A stretch of DNA of 64,000 bases from Dryococelus australis (GCA_029891345.1 CM057000.1:135125663-135189662), one strand, 5' to 3'. Shown: positions 45,010 through 57,480, numbered from the stretch's first letter. Numbers and translations are program-made. The notes: generated by a model not told the origin, from the sequence alone.

Positions 45010-48000
45010 CATGCCACTAGTCTGTGAATGAAACAAACAGTTAGATAACGGTCACGGAACTGAAGTGTTCTGTTTTTGGGTGGGTTCTCACATCAGCGTA
45101 TGAGCAGCGAGATGGTAGCTCTTCATTGATCCAAGTCCAGGGTAGTCAAGATGTCCCTATTACTTTAGCCTTCTGTGTATAATCATCAAGAAAAGATTTT
45201 TAATTATTTTTTTGGGTGATGAAAAGGGGGGGGGGGGGGGGGAGTTGCACAACGCCTGTGCTTCTCTACTGCGTTGTAATTGTAACGGCATGAGGACGGA
45301 TTGCTCAGAGGGCAGTCTTTAGCGTTACCTCGTTACTTCCAGCAATAACGCCGGTTTATAGTCTCGACTCGGTCGGGCGTTTCGCTGCCGATCCGAGGCC
45401 TTTTTATTTTGCGCATTCTCTCCGAATGTCTTTGCATTTTGCGCAAAATTAAAAAAATTACCGACCATCTCACAAATGCGCGTCCTGTTTAATTCTGCGT
45501 CAATTCCTCCTCCCCCCCCCCCCCCACACACACACACACACAATTTCTTCCGCGGTTGAATCCTATAGCGCGGGATTGAAGTTAACTGTTGGAGGTTTCT
45601 TTTCCCTTTCTGCCGGCTCGGGAGAGTTGCAGAATATTTTAATTTCAGCATCCCCCTTTCCCTGCCTACCCCTAGAAGCTTCCGACGCAGCAGTACGCCG
45701 TAAGGAACTTAATGAAAAGAATAGAAAACCTTCCAGTAATTCCATTTCTTCTTTTTTTTCTCTTTTGTGCGCTGCCTTTTCTTCGCCCTTTCTTATGGGT
45801 GGACGTAAAGCGGTTCAACGCTCCGGTTACGGATGGAAAACGCCCCCTTTCTCGGGAAAAAAAAAAAAAAAAAAAAAAAAAAAACTTTATCCCTTTCTCA
45901 CCCCGTCAAGCTCACGCACGCTAAAGCAAATGCACTAACACGGAGACCGATCTCAATTCCCATGTTCTTTCACGCACTCGGATAAGAAAGCTAAGTACAG
46001 TCCGCGCGTTTGAAAACAAGATTGAATACAGAGCGCTTAATTATTTCTCGAGGAGAGACTTCGTTGCCTTTTCTTTTCGGTCGTAACTAAGTTCTGTTTC
46101 TGGTATGTAAAGAGACTGAGTAAGTGGACAAGCTCAAGAAATAATCTGGGGTGTTAATAATTTCATATTACACCCTATTCATCCACGCAGTCGGAGGAAA
46201 ATTACAGAGATCCTTTTATGCGTGCTACACACGCCTCAAGCACAGTGTGTCCAAAATTATTTTCAACGAACTTCACTGCTAACACCTTAGGCTTCTTCGT
46301 TAACACGTTTTCTTATTTCTCTGCAAGTTAAACGAGGAACGAGTCTGGGTGTTTCTTCTACATCTTAGCTTGTTTCCCAACAAAGTTTACTGACAAGTCA
46401 AGAAAAATGTTTTACGTTTTAAAAGCACAGCGTTACTCATAATTCTAATTCGTATATTTGCAGCCTTGAGCCGAATGAAAGTTAACATTTCATTACACGT
46501 TTTTAACCACAAACACTGTATTAGTATTTACAAAATAATTATCTATGTCAGGTGTGACAAAAATATTTGCATACATAAATATATGTGTATGAAACCGCTT
46601 TGGATATCCCAATATTTCAGCTGATATCTGAGAAGCGCAGTGTTAATAAATTTTGTAGAGTGAACACTTGAAACTTTTAAAAATTACCCATGGTAACATT
46701 ATCAAATTATTTTGTGAGAAAACGTCCCTGAGAAACAAATTTACCAAGCACCTACCTTTTAAATTAAAATAGAGTATCGTGATAGCATTTTTTATTAACG
46801 TGCAATTATAAGATCTACAAATACAGCGCCCCAAGCAGTTTGTGCAGATCTATGTTTCAGGACGCACAGTAAATATTATGACAATCTTTCTTGAAGAAGA
46901 TTTTCTTGTGGTACAGTGCGGTCTCCGAGATTTTCAAACCATTCGTCAATACTACGCAGTGTGACTTTTATGTATGTACAGCTTCCACCAAGCTGAACTG
47001 AACAATACTACAGGTGTGGAAGATTCTGTCGGATGTTGTTCGGATACATCCATACGGTCACTCAAAGAAGAGCCTTTCCATGTAAAAGCGACCGACGAAC
47101 CGAACCGTTTTCAGAACTCTAACCACTACTCCTTATTTTTTATTTGTGACGTACTTTCACAGCGAATCATATGTATTTTATAAAATATTTTGAGAGTAAA
47201 AAAGAAGCACTGACTAGCCACATGTTTGTGGGAATGTCTGTTGAAATCACACGAGGAATGTGAACTAAATCCATTAGCCTGCTTATAATGTCGGGTCGGA
47301 AAAGTCCAATTCTTTTTCACGCGTTATCCGGAGTTTGCGACAGCTACCAACGAGCCCGTTATCCAACTTTTAAAAGTCTGTGCAAACCACAGGTGTCGAA
47401 CACACGACCCACGGAAAGTCTTTGGCCACGTTGAAGCTATTCGGAGAGAAACATTTTATGCAAATATTTGAATAATATGAATAAAGTGAGTATCTGTGAA
47501 CAGACCAGCATTTTTCTGTGTAATATAACAAGGTATTTAAATATATATTAATGTATATACATTTCAATATGAATATAAATTATATCAAAATTTGTGGGTA
47601 TTGTAAGACATTTTTAAGCTGCTATGTGGACACACATAAATTCCAACTCCCCTGTTACACACTCACACACACAGATATATCTATTGCAAATAAATAAATA
47701 GATATAGTTAAATAAAGTAAAAATGAATAATAAATAAAAAATAAATTATAATTATAAAATACTATATTTAATTACAAAAAGTTTATAATAAATGATGAAA
47801 TATAATATTAAATAAAATAAATAAACAAACAAATTAAATAACATTTTGAAACTCAAATATATTCTAAGGTTTCTGTGTCTAGCATGAAGCTAATATAGCT
47901 GTAGGCAAACTACATGGCTTATGTGGTGAGCGTGTTGCCTACCTCCAAGGTCTTGAACTACCTCACTTATTGTGGATGCTTTTCCCTCGCAATCGAAGCT

Positions 48001-48584
48001 GGTTAGTGTGTTACATACATCAAGGTGACCTTGGTAATACATTTGGGCTTGGTGATCAATATGACGACTTGTAATTTTACCAGATACTCACGGCTATAAC
48101 ATTTTAAGTGACGTTAGAGATGCAATCCTTGCTTTGTTTCAGACTGTGGATGTTACCCACAGTAGTTAACTTTCCAGAAAGTTCAGATCTTCGTTTATTT
48201 GTACATTGTGCGAATTTATGTTCTTTATCTCTAGTGCTTTCCGATATTTTTAGCTGTGCTTGTTATTCAATTTTTTTCGATAACGAATAACGTTCGTAAC
48301 AATTACTACACGCCACAACACGTACATACATTTTCTACTTGACTTTTAATAAGGAATATTTTCTCACTTATTGAAAACCCTTTCAAGAACACTCTTTGAA
48401 AAGAAATAAAATCACAGCATTATATGTTTCACCAGTTACGTAAGTAAACAAATAAAGAATTCCTCAGGATGAGGTAACAGAGTAAGCACATAAAAATAGA
48501 CAACTATGCGAATGTATGTCATTGAATCAGAACGATAAACGTATAATTATATATCTAAGAAGAAATTTCACACATCTTAAATGG
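45010..48584. other. No gene recognised; several homopolymers
   Basis: Contains a G-run (45226-45242), a C-run with (CA)n (45513-45541), an A-run (about 45858-45884) and AT-rich TAAA-type sequence (47690-47830). Frames near 45325-45940 cross these runs and are not convincing. Confidence 0.5.
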
Positions 48585-49337
48585 GGGGTGATTTTTCAAA
48601 TGTTTGATTCAAAAAGTATTTAAAAACCGTGAGTAGATTTTAGCGCAACGAAAGTCGTGTGGTACGGACATGCTTTCCTCTAGTCCGGTGCTAACCACTC
48701 AGCCACTGTGGCTGAGTGGTTAGCACGCTCGCCTCCCACCAGGGCGAGCCGGGTTCAATTCCCCCGGCCGGGTCACCGGATTTCCGCGTGTGGGAAACAT
48801 GCCGGAAGATGCCGCTGTTCGGGGATTCCCACCTCCCCCCTTCCTTTATTATACGGCGCCGCTCCGCACTCGCCCCAATCACCTCCATCGGCTCTCAAGA
48901 CCTCGCCGATAAGGGCCGCCCAAATATCTTCGTTCACTCACTCACTCTAGTCCGGTGAAGTTCAGCGACCTGTGGCACCTGCTCCATTAAGTGGACGAAC
49001 GACCTGTGGAGTGATGTTGATCCAAGCTGTCCTGATTGCTACCCGTAGCTCCCTGCGATCTGTACGTGCAGGATTTTTGGGTGTGAGTGAACTTACCCGA
49101 AACGTCTCATAAATGCTCGACGGGGGTTCGTACCGAGCGAGCGAGGTGGTGACATGGCAATCTGCGTATCTCTCCGGAACGTTTCTCGAACCAATTCCGG
49201 AAGATTTGGGGTCCGTGACACGGCGCGTTGTTGTCCTGCTGGACTACGCTATCGTTGCGTGCGTCATTGTCTAAACACGGCCCCATTGTCTAAACAACAT
49301 CCTTGAAGGAGGCCAAAGGCGAGTTTTGTAAGCTATA
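48585..49337 (-). pseudogene. Tc1-like transposase remnant split by a SINE
   Basis: On the minus strand, right of the SINE, frames shift among QQDNNAPCHGPQIFRNWFE (49235-49180), a HHLARSVRTPVEHL segment (about 49150) and RRELRVAIRTAWINITPQVV (about 49050-48995). These match the QDN-APCH block with the second catalytic aspartate, the DLNPIEHLWD block and the C-terminal helix of Tc1 transposases. After the SINE and its target duplication the frame resumes as GLEESMSVP, which fits the final ESMPRR-like motif. Its non-coding tail (48585-48640) resembles the end of the 58050-58130 segment. It carries stops, frameshifts and an internal duplication, and is inactive. Confidence 0.65.
48678..48957 (+). 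repeat. tRNA-derived SINE, copy 2, with 13-bp target duplication
   Basis: Perfect target duplication CTCTAGTCCGGTG at 48678-48690 and 48945-48957. The head has GTGGCTGAGTGGTTAGCACG (A box, 48709) and GGTTCAATTCC (B box, about 48752). The body CGCGTGTGGGAAACATGCCG is shared with the other SINEs. The tail is (TCAC)n. The first 18 bases between the duplications are an inverted copy of the head, so 48688-48727 is an almost perfect palindrome. It lies inside the Tc1 remnant. Confidence 0.9.
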
Positions 49338-49748
49338 GTCTGTACTCGGTAAAATGAGCATTTTAGAAATCCCTGCTAAAGTTCTATTTGCACGCTTCTT
49401 GTGTATTCTTCCGCCTTGTGAAATTAACATTGCCACGGGCCTCATCGCTTTATTCATGCGTCGGTCAAGTGAAACTGTGAAATCACTAGAAAAGTAAATG
49501 TTTTATAAATCTGCTAATTTTTACATACTGGTGCATTTAAAAAAAGCGGAATAAATAATTCTAATTAACACAAATAGTTACCAAACAATTTTTATTCGAC
49601 TTTAAGATATGGAACTACTTTCCATCTATAGTTACCAACTTTACCAGGCGCATGTCACTCAGTGCGCCCGCTGAAGTATATGCAGGCAGGGGTAGTGACA
49701 TATTACTAAGGTTGATTTCAAAAGTGCTCGCTTTATCGCGAACAGCCT
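49338..49748. mobile_element. Family A MITE (reverse)
   Basis: Left terminus GTCTGTACTCGGTAAAATG (decayed) after CTATA, right terminus GCTTTATCGCGAACAGCC before TTTA. Internal landmarks CTTCCGCCTTGTG, GCGTCGGTCAAGTGAAAC and GTTACCAACTTTACC are present. It adjoins the Tc1 remnant. Confidence 0.85.
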
Positions 49749-50738
49749 TTACTAAAGCATGACATTGAGCCGAAGATGAATGAATCAAGTATCACCGGAA
49801 TGCGCGAAGAACAACAGAAAAACGTGGGGAAATTCCCGTACAATTACAACAAACTACGAACAGACTCCGCCTCCAGTGCTCAACGGCGGCCAATCAGAAT
49901 GGATCACGTCAATCCACACACGTGGAGGGGCGCGAAGACTGGACTGGGCTGGTCGGCGACTCTCAACGGGCTGATCAGCTGCGGGACCTGGTGCGGCGAC
50001 GTCCTACCTCGGGGAAACTAGTCCAGGGTGCGAGCCTCAGTCATGCTCTCTCTCTCTCTCTTTCTCTCTCTCTCTAACCCAATCTTCCCCCTTCTTCATT
50101 TTCTTCCCTTAGCCGTTTGTCTGTGTACTGGCGAGTGTACGTATCTGTTGAGATGTTCAGTAAATGCTTTAGCTACTCTTTAAATAATCAATCTTCTTAT
50201 TCGCTTATCCTGCTACCTACTCCTATCCCTCATTAACATGCTAGTTTATGGTCGGTACTTGATCATCATAACAAATGCCAGCACAAACTCACTCACGCGA
50301 TGTTAGTGCGATGTCTGATAGAGGCCTGGACACTCCCAAGATATAACGATACGGTGGCACCCGCTACTATTACACTTACGTAGTGCTATAAAGACTTTCG
50401 GCATTTCAGTGTATATATAATTAAACACGTGAATATAAAAGTAAATTTTATTCAGCAATCTTATTAAATAAATGTAGTTTGTAAGTGAACTGACAGATAG
50501 CACTTAAGCGTAACGTATTTTGGGAAGTTCAAGATTACAGTCTCTTGAAAATCTTTCAGTAAAAAATCGTAATTCAACGGCATTAATAAAATAAAGTAGC
50601 AACACGACTGAGTTCAGTTCTTTGCCCGTCACTTATTTTTTAATCTTTGTATTAAAAATAACGAACAGAAAAGTGTGGTCTTGAACAGCTTGCAGCCAAA
50701 CAGCAAAATGTTCACTCAGGGAAATATGCTTAGCTGTA
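49749..50738. other. No gene recognised; (CT)n at 50046-50077
   Basis: Two overlapping short plus frames at 49776-50021 cover a somewhat GC-rich patch without a recognisable domain. A (CT)n microsatellite follows. Confidence 0.5.
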
Positions 50739-51441
50739 AGCTGCTTACGATAAACTGAGCACTTTTGAAAATCTTGTAAATTATCTACTTGTGTGCACAC
50801 GGTGTATTCATCCACGACATGTAAAATTAACATTGCCCCGGGACACATCACATTATTCGTGCGTCAGTCAAGTGAAACTTGCGAGATTATTAGGAATGTA
50901 AATATTTTGCAAATGCGCTCATTCTTACAGTTTAAAGCAGCATAAAGCGAATAAAAAAGGTTCCAGTATGCATAAATGTATGCCTAAAGGCTGTTCACGA
51001 CAAAGTGAGCACTTTTGAAATCAACATTAGAAAAATGGCACTGCCCTTGCCTGCATATATTATAATGGGCGAATTGAGTGACATGCGCCCAGTCAAGTTG
51101 GTAATGAAGAATTGAAAAGAGTTCAATATTTCACAATTTCACTTGACCGACATATGAATAAAGTGATAAGGCCCCTGGTAATGTTAAATTTATATAAAGT
51201 AGAATGAGACACATTGCTCATGCAAAGGCAGGGCTTTCAAAAGTGCTCATTTTACCGTGAACAGCCTCTAAAGATTTTAAATCAACGTTAAGTTATCAAA
51301 CTACTTTCCATCCTTCTTAGCCAACTTTAATGGGCGCATGCCATTCAATGTTTCCTGTTAAAATACATATATGCTGATAGGGCCAGTGACAGTTTTCTAA
51401 AGGTTGATTACAAACGTGCTCACTTTACCGATAAACAGCCT
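50739..51441. mobile_element. Family A MITE (reverse) carrying a nested A copy
   Basis: The outer copy starts AGCTGCTTACGATAAACTG and ends GCTCACTTTACCGATAAACAGCC. Its left half stops at about 50987 and its right half resumes at about 51268 (AATCAACGTTAAGTTATC...). The gap is filled by another family A element in the opposite orientation at 50988-51267. Confidence 0.8.
50988..51267. mobile_element. Family A MITE (forward), internally deleted, nested
   Basis: AGGCTGTTCACGACAAAGTG to TTTTACCGTGAACAGCC, flanked by CTAA and TCTA. At 280 bp it lacks about 130 bp of the usual centre (between GTTCAATATT and CACAATTTCACTTGACC). It is inserted in the copy at 50739-51441. Confidence 0.85.
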
Positions 51442-53440
51442 TCACATGAGCCCGCTCTGTCAGTTTGGCCGGATCGGCGAAAATGTTGAGTCAAGCTTAA
51501 AGGCCCTTACATAATTGAAAACTTTGCCATGAGACTTTACATGTTTCTTATGGAGTTTGACACGATGGAACTGTTAAAGCACTCTTAACTTTACAATTTC
51601 GAAAAGTTGTCATTTCAAGTCAATGTCAAGCAGCCATTTTGCCGAGAATATAATATCGGTTATGTAGAATGTGTGTTGATTTATTGTAGGGCTATTTCAT
51701 TTTCGGTGTATTAAACAAAGCTAGTCTCAAATTAAATAAATGGCAAACGAATATAATATGAAGAGGAAATATATGAATTGGCATACTTGAATAAAGTAAA
51801 CAAATGAGTCTTTGGTTTTAAAATAAATTTTTAATATGAATTTTAAGCCAATTTTTTTTAAAAGGTACGTTAAATTAATTCCTGGATTATACAATAACGA
51901 TGTGCATAGCAAGATACACATTTTTATGAAACTCGCAGAACCGATGTTCAATTGTCTAAACTCTGACTTTACAATGGTAATGGTGGTTTCGTCAAAGGAA
52001 AGGAAATGTAAAGTCAAATGTTAAACTTTACAATTGTGTAAGGGATGCACGGAATGATACTTATGACCAGTGCTGTACACAACAAGGTGTCAGTGTCCAG
52101 CCTTCTTTGTTGCCAATCCTATTTGTGAAATTTCCCTCGCCTGTTTGGCATGAATGTTTAATGTCAACATCATCGTGCACGTAGCGCGTTGCTCTTTGGC
52201 CGCGAGAAAAGTGCTGGTTACAAGTACAGTATGTGCCAAAAAAAATGGGTTGGGCTGTGTTGTGGACACGGGCGTTTGTTTTGGGTGAATACGTCTACAT
52301 TGACGCACTCGGACGCCTTGATGCAATTTTTTTAGTTCCCGGCACCGCTTCACTCTATCACATGGGGTTTTATGGACACCACTGGATTGCTGTTGAGATG
52401 TTCTTTCCAACCGTATACGATTTCTGTATTTCAACTTGGCTTTTTGACGAGTATAGGCCGAAATTGTGTCAAATTTTCTTAATTTTTATATTAAACTCAT
52501 ACAATTCCACCATAACTACGTCACACAAATGTGTTTATACAAGCAATCGATTGATCTTGACGAGAGCTGTCGATTGAAACCTAAACGAGCGTCGTAGCTT
52601 CTCCTAGGCAAAAGTTATACTACGCGGAAGTTATGAGACGCGATGCTTCTCAGTTCTCACTCAACGTAACATATTCTCCTTGATCCTTTGGCAATCGAGT
52701 GGTGTAATAGAATTTTGAATGTAGACAACATATTGGGAGCTGCAATGCAAAACTTTATCCCCCGATTTCGTTATCGTCGGATTTTCTGGATTGCCTCCCA
52801 TTGTGGTTGCAAATTTAAATACGTATTCACGTCAAAATCACGTTGCGACCGAACGAGTCAAGTTCGCTCCAGCCACCCGCAAAGCAGCTGTTATTTACAC
52901 CGGAGTGAAGTCCGAGAAGTTAGCCAGCCGAAGAGAGGCCGCGATGACTGTGGGGTTACCGTACTTTAGGAGTACGAGTGGAAGTGCTGATGAACGTAGA
53001 GTGCAGGGGGAGAGGCACAACCGGTTCCTGTGCACGGGCAGGCCACCGCGCCGGTCGCGTGGTCCAGCGCAGCTTCCACGGGCGAGATGAGTGGAGAGGC
53101 GGGGTCGGAAGGTAAGTTAGTAGTAGTAGTAGTAGTAGAAGTAGTAGAAGGGTGGGAAGACGCGCCACTCTTCAACTGCAGGTGGGTCTCTAGGACAGGT
53201 CCCCGGGTGGGGAGGAGAGGTTGAGAGTTATTCCAGAGCTCCTTCCTGACCCGAACACCTGCTCCTCCGTGAGACGAGGCCCTGGCATCGCCTGCATCAC
53301 GCGAGCTGCAAGGGTGTCCACTGACCCTGCAAGGCGACACAGCTGGCTGTGTACGACGTCCATCTCATCAGATATAGTGCCCAACCCACTTTTTTGCTGA
53401 CGTTTTTCTTTCGCGTGGCTAGCAGCAGGACTTGTCACTT
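51442..53440. other. No supported gene; GTA repeat at 53115-53150
   Basis: AT-rich to about 52600, then GC-richer to 53440 with a (GTA)n run. Minus frames at 53453-53190 and 53340-52966 (87 and 124 codons) are stop-poor but show no domain. Confidence 0.4.
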
Positions 53441-54003
53441 GGCCTAAAATCACTAGACCTAAATAGCCCTTTCCCTAAAAGTCTCTTTGCCTTAATAACA
53501 CATGGCCTAAATGACACTTGACCACAATTATCATTGGCCTAAGTGACACAATCTAAATTATACGTGGTCTAAATGAGAACTGGCCTAAATGACACTTGGC
53601 CTAAATAACACTTAGTCTAAATTCACTAGGTTAAAATTACACATTGCTATAGGCTTTTTACGGTAAAGTGAGCACTTTTTAAGGCCCTCCCAAAAGGCAT
53701 GAACCCCTAATAAATATATTAGATTGCAGTTTCAGGCCTTAACTTTCGAGAGTGATGAAATGTATACACTGTGCTTTATTAGTCACATTGCAATGTTTAC
53801 ATTAAAAAGTGACGGAAAGGAAGAAATTAATTGAAAGGAGAAATTTAGCAGGGCCTAAATATGTGCTCACTTTACCGTGAACAGCCTACAAAAAGAAACT
53901 GAGTCTAGATGACAGTTCTTCAAAATGCCACATAACCTCAAAATCACTTGACCTAAAAGACACACAGCTTAAATTATCTAGTCCTAAAATTCAGTTGGCC
54001 TGT
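53436..54003. repeat. Degenerate 16-bp minisatellite split by a MITE
   Basis: Units close to TTGGCCTAAATGACAC recur at irregular 14-18 bp spacing, with variants such as GACCTAAAT, GTCTAAATTCACT and CTTAAATTA. About 14 units precede the family B MITE at 53651-53887 and about 6 follow it. The array therefore predates the MITE insertion. Confidence 0.75.
53651..53887. mobile_element. Family B MITE, nested in minisatellite
   Basis: GGCTTTTTACGGTAAAGTG after CTATA; right terminus CTCACTTTACCGTGAACAGCC before TAC. The interior has AGGCCCTCCC, GCCTTAACTTTCGAGAG, AAAAAGTGACGGAAAGG. Confidence 0.85.
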
Positions 54004-54360
54004 GTTTCGATTAGCCAAAAATAATTTAGCATATGTAATTGGAATTCAGAAAATTCCAGGGAAAATTACGATTAGGCCTAATAACGTGGACACATAGCAG
54101 ATAGCAAATATTCACCCTCTGTGGGACTCAGTTCTGTGAGAAACCGTTTTCGTACACACGAGAAAAGTGTAATCGAGTCGGAACAACAAATAATACGGAA
54201 TGAACAAGTGAAGTCTACAGTTATATAAAATAGACTCTGAGAGTGTTTGCACATATGAGATGGGGCCTAACTCGAGAGTGTTTGGTAATACAGGAAGGTG
54301 CCTAACAAATTTGAAAGCCGGTCTCAACTTTTTATATTGACTACCATCCTCTTTCCATGT

Positions 54361-54395
<35 letters not shown>

Positions 54396-55435
54396 ATACA
54401 CTATCCCGTTTCCCGACCGCTTAAGACACTTATTATCTCTCTTCACGTAGTAATGGCATGTGCTGTACAAGCAATCGCAGTACAGATTTATAGTCACAAT
54501 TTGAATACAGCTGAGTGTAAGAAAATATATATAAACGCATCCAGGTACAGGACAATATGCAATGATTTGGATACTTCTACGTAAAAGTGTTACTTTTTAA
54601 TTTCAACTACACACTCTGTTACTGCAAACAGCCTACTTCTCAATATTATCAGTTTGTTTAAATTTTCCCGTTGTGTCTTCAGAAATCGTACAGGGTTGGA
54701 TGATCATGATTTATTTTCCTTTCAACCTGCTGTAATACCGTTATGCAGCGTGTTTTAACCAAGTGTATAAAATAAAGGTAAAGTTTTTTAGTTACGACTT
54801 AGTAAGCTCTGCTTAGATTTATTATACCCATCGTGTACCTTTTCTCCATCCGATTTTCGCAAAAATAATTCCTGCCAAGCTCTATTTCAAAGCACTTTAA
54901 CACAGATACACTTTCGTGTTGGGATGGTTTGCTCCTCAGTGACCTAACTACTATTGGCCCAGTTAACACCACACTGTCTTCTGACGAAAGCATGCGGACA
55001 ATAACGGGAGGAAAATCGCTGCAGTGCTATTAGCAGGGACAAGTTGTTTCCAAAAAAAAACTTAAGTTCAGAACCACTTTCGTGATTGGAGCATTTGAAT
55101 TGTTACGCATCTTATATCTGTCTGCCCGCGAATCACGGATGGTCAGTCTCGGAGAAACTTAATCCACATTAGCTCACTCATGTAACGGACTGTCTCCACA
55201 CAAAGACAGGCGCCCAATAATCACATGATGGCTGCAAGTGTGCACCTAGGATACTGAAGTCTAGCCTCCGCGTAAATCTTTTCGCGAAGAAACAGGTGGT
55301 CCTAATTATTATAATATTGACATCCATGCGCCGTTATATTATTTATGTGAATATCGGGTGACACTATAATCAATTCGCATTGTCATGAATAATATGACTG
55401 GTATCAAGATCATTAAATTTCGCAGGTTTTCACGA
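54004..55435. other. No gene recognised; poly(T) at 54361-54391
   Basis: AT-rich with a T-run of about 31. Nothing else is recognised. Confidence 0.5.
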
Positions 55436-55469
55436 CCGTCGTATTCATGTTCTTGCCTTCTGCGTTTCG

Positions 55470-55613
55470 GAAGACATTGCAGCCTCCATCTTCAGGGTAA
55501 TGTGGTAGCTGCAGTAACTTAAGTACCAGTAGCAGTAAATGTTACCATTGTATTAGTTACTGCTTCTGCTTCTATCCTCAAGATGGAGGCTGCAATATCT
55601 TCTTAAACGTTGG
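55470..55613. repeat. Inverted pair with CTGAAGATGG...GAAACG motif
   Basis: On the minus strand 55470-55500 reads CCTGAAGATGGAGGCTGCAA and on to TCTTCCGAAACG. On the plus strand 55574-55610 reads CCTCAAGATGGAGGCTGCAA then TATCTTCTTAAACGTTGG. The copies face each other. The motif recalls the hammerhead-like terminal segments of Penelope-like retroelements, but I see no reverse transcriptase and the assignment is tentative. Confidence 0.3.
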
Positions 55614-55934
55614 TACAAAATAGAACAGTGATGCGACTACACCCCAAAATCCAGGAACATGGTACGAGTGTCGCCAATCAAGTGTCTGCGAATACGTTAG
55701 AAACGTAAATACAATTGCTTTTGTAACCATGCTTACGCCTCTATTGTATGTGCAAGTCATGTCTATTAAATACTGAACGTGTGTTTAAACATACCTCTTA
55801 GAGAAAGGAGTGCGAACTCATTGCGAGCTGGTTGAGAGAGACTCTGGACCTTTGTGGACCTTCATGGAAAATGTCAAATCTCTCGGCTATACAGCTGTGA
55901 TTGATGTTGATTGCCGGGAATAGCGCTGAGTTTA

Positions 55935-56463
55935 AATGAACGTCGAGCGTGTTAATATGAAATTTTGTAGCAAAAGTGAACAAAACACCAAAACAATGTC
56001 TTCAAATGCTTGCCGAAGCTTACGGGAGAGATTACGTCTCGGGCACATGCGAGTGGCCCAAAATATTCCGGGAAGGACGTGAGGACGTTTAAGACGATGA
56101 ACGAACTAGACGATCCTCCACTTCAAGAACCGAACAAACTGTTGCAAAAATAAGTCTTATTGGTAGAGAAGGCGATCAAATCAGGTTCTAAATGATAGCT
56201 AAAACCGTGAACGTTAACATAATCTGCGTGGAAAATTTGGCGTGAGGATCCCAACACGAAAAAAGTCTGTGCAAAGATGATCCCTACAGATCTCAAAACA
56301 GAGCAAATATAATGTTACAAGAACATTTGCGTTGAAATGCTGCAGCATGTTTATGCCATCCCCAAACACCTAAACAATCACCACATGTGACGAAATTAGG
56401 ATGTTCTAGTACATTCTTGAACGGAACGATAGACAGTGTACTGGGAGCGACTATCATCCTTCA
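55935..56463 (+). pseudogene. mariner transposase pseudogene, N-terminal half
   Basis: With a few frame changes this reads as the first half of a mariner-family transposase. A KFCSKSEQN-like start is followed by CLQMLAEAYGRDYVS, WPKIFREGREDV, DDERTRRSSTSRTEQT, a second helix-turn-helix region ending near RKKSVQR / LCKDDP, AKMIPTDLKTEQ, and CDEIR (about 56390), the first catalytic acid region, then RNDRQCTGSDYHPS. The sequence stops matching at about 56463, some 15 residues before the block that restarts at about 59163. It carries stops, frameshifts and a mid-gene break, and is non-functional. Confidence 0.8.
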
Positions 56464-57065
56464 GAATAATAATAATTATAAACTCCACATAGCAATGCCA
56501 TTCTCACTGTGCTTTTTTATATTTCGATGTTAGCGCCGTCGCGTTAAGTTCTTTAGCGCCATCTACTGGGGTTGTAGTGTACTCTTTGCTCGGCTCGGAC
56601 CTAACTCCTTTCTCTCCCCTTCTTTTCCTTCCCAACATTCCCCTTTTCACTTCCGTGCGTAATGATTTGATTGGCCGTAGTAGTTTATTTAAGGCCTTGT
56701 ATGGCCGTGCTCTGCCTTCTACTCCAGCTACACTGGTTAGCAACAGAAAGTTACCAGAAAGTGTACTAATTACATGCAACTTTTTTCACAAACGCCACAC
56801 GATAAAATGACCGGAGAATAAGAATGAGGCAGGATGATCCTGAATTGCAGCGCTGTAAGGGCTGATGATGAACAAGCTGGATTGTCGATGAGCAGTGTTG
56901 TAGGCACTCTCCGACACACTGCACGCGAGTTTAACTAGCCACTTGCGAACAACACTACGACATGTTCTACAGACAACACGACACTACAACACGCCAGTCG
57001 GGAGACTAGTGGGGAGCTTCACTCCCCGCTGATAACACTTACACGTGAATTCACTATAATAGCAA

Positions 57066-57304
57066 CAGTGGTTTTACAGCTATAAGTAGGGTCCCGGATC
57101 CCAGCCGCTGACTCAGTGGTTTTACAGCTATAAGTACAGTCCCGGATCCCAGCCGCTGACTCAGTGGTTTAACAGCTATAAGTAGGGTCCCGGATCCCAG
57201 CCGCTGACTCAGTGGTTTTACAGCTATAAGTAGGGTCCCGGATCCAGCCGCTGACTCAGTGGTTTTACAGCTATAAGTAGGGTCCCGGATCCCAGCCGCT
57301 GACT
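57066..57304. repeat. 48-bp tandem repeat, five units
   Basis: Units start at 57066, 57114, 57162, 57210 and 57257 (lengths 48, 48, 48, 47, 48). Each runs CAGTGGTTTTACAGCTATAA, then a GTAGGGTCCCGGATCC block, then CAGCCGCTGACT. Only a few substitutions and one deletion separate the units, so the array is young. Confidence 0.95.
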
Positions 57305-57480
57305 CAGTGATTAGACCCTAGAATGTCGGGCTGCATTTTTGTTGCAAACCAACTAAATGAGTTATGGTGACTTTGGTTCCTGGTCTCGTGACAGCGCGGC
57401 CTTTCCAGGGAATGAGAAATCGGCACCGACTCTACATTCTTATTCTCTACACGCTACCTCTAAGTCTGTTCTTTTACTAT

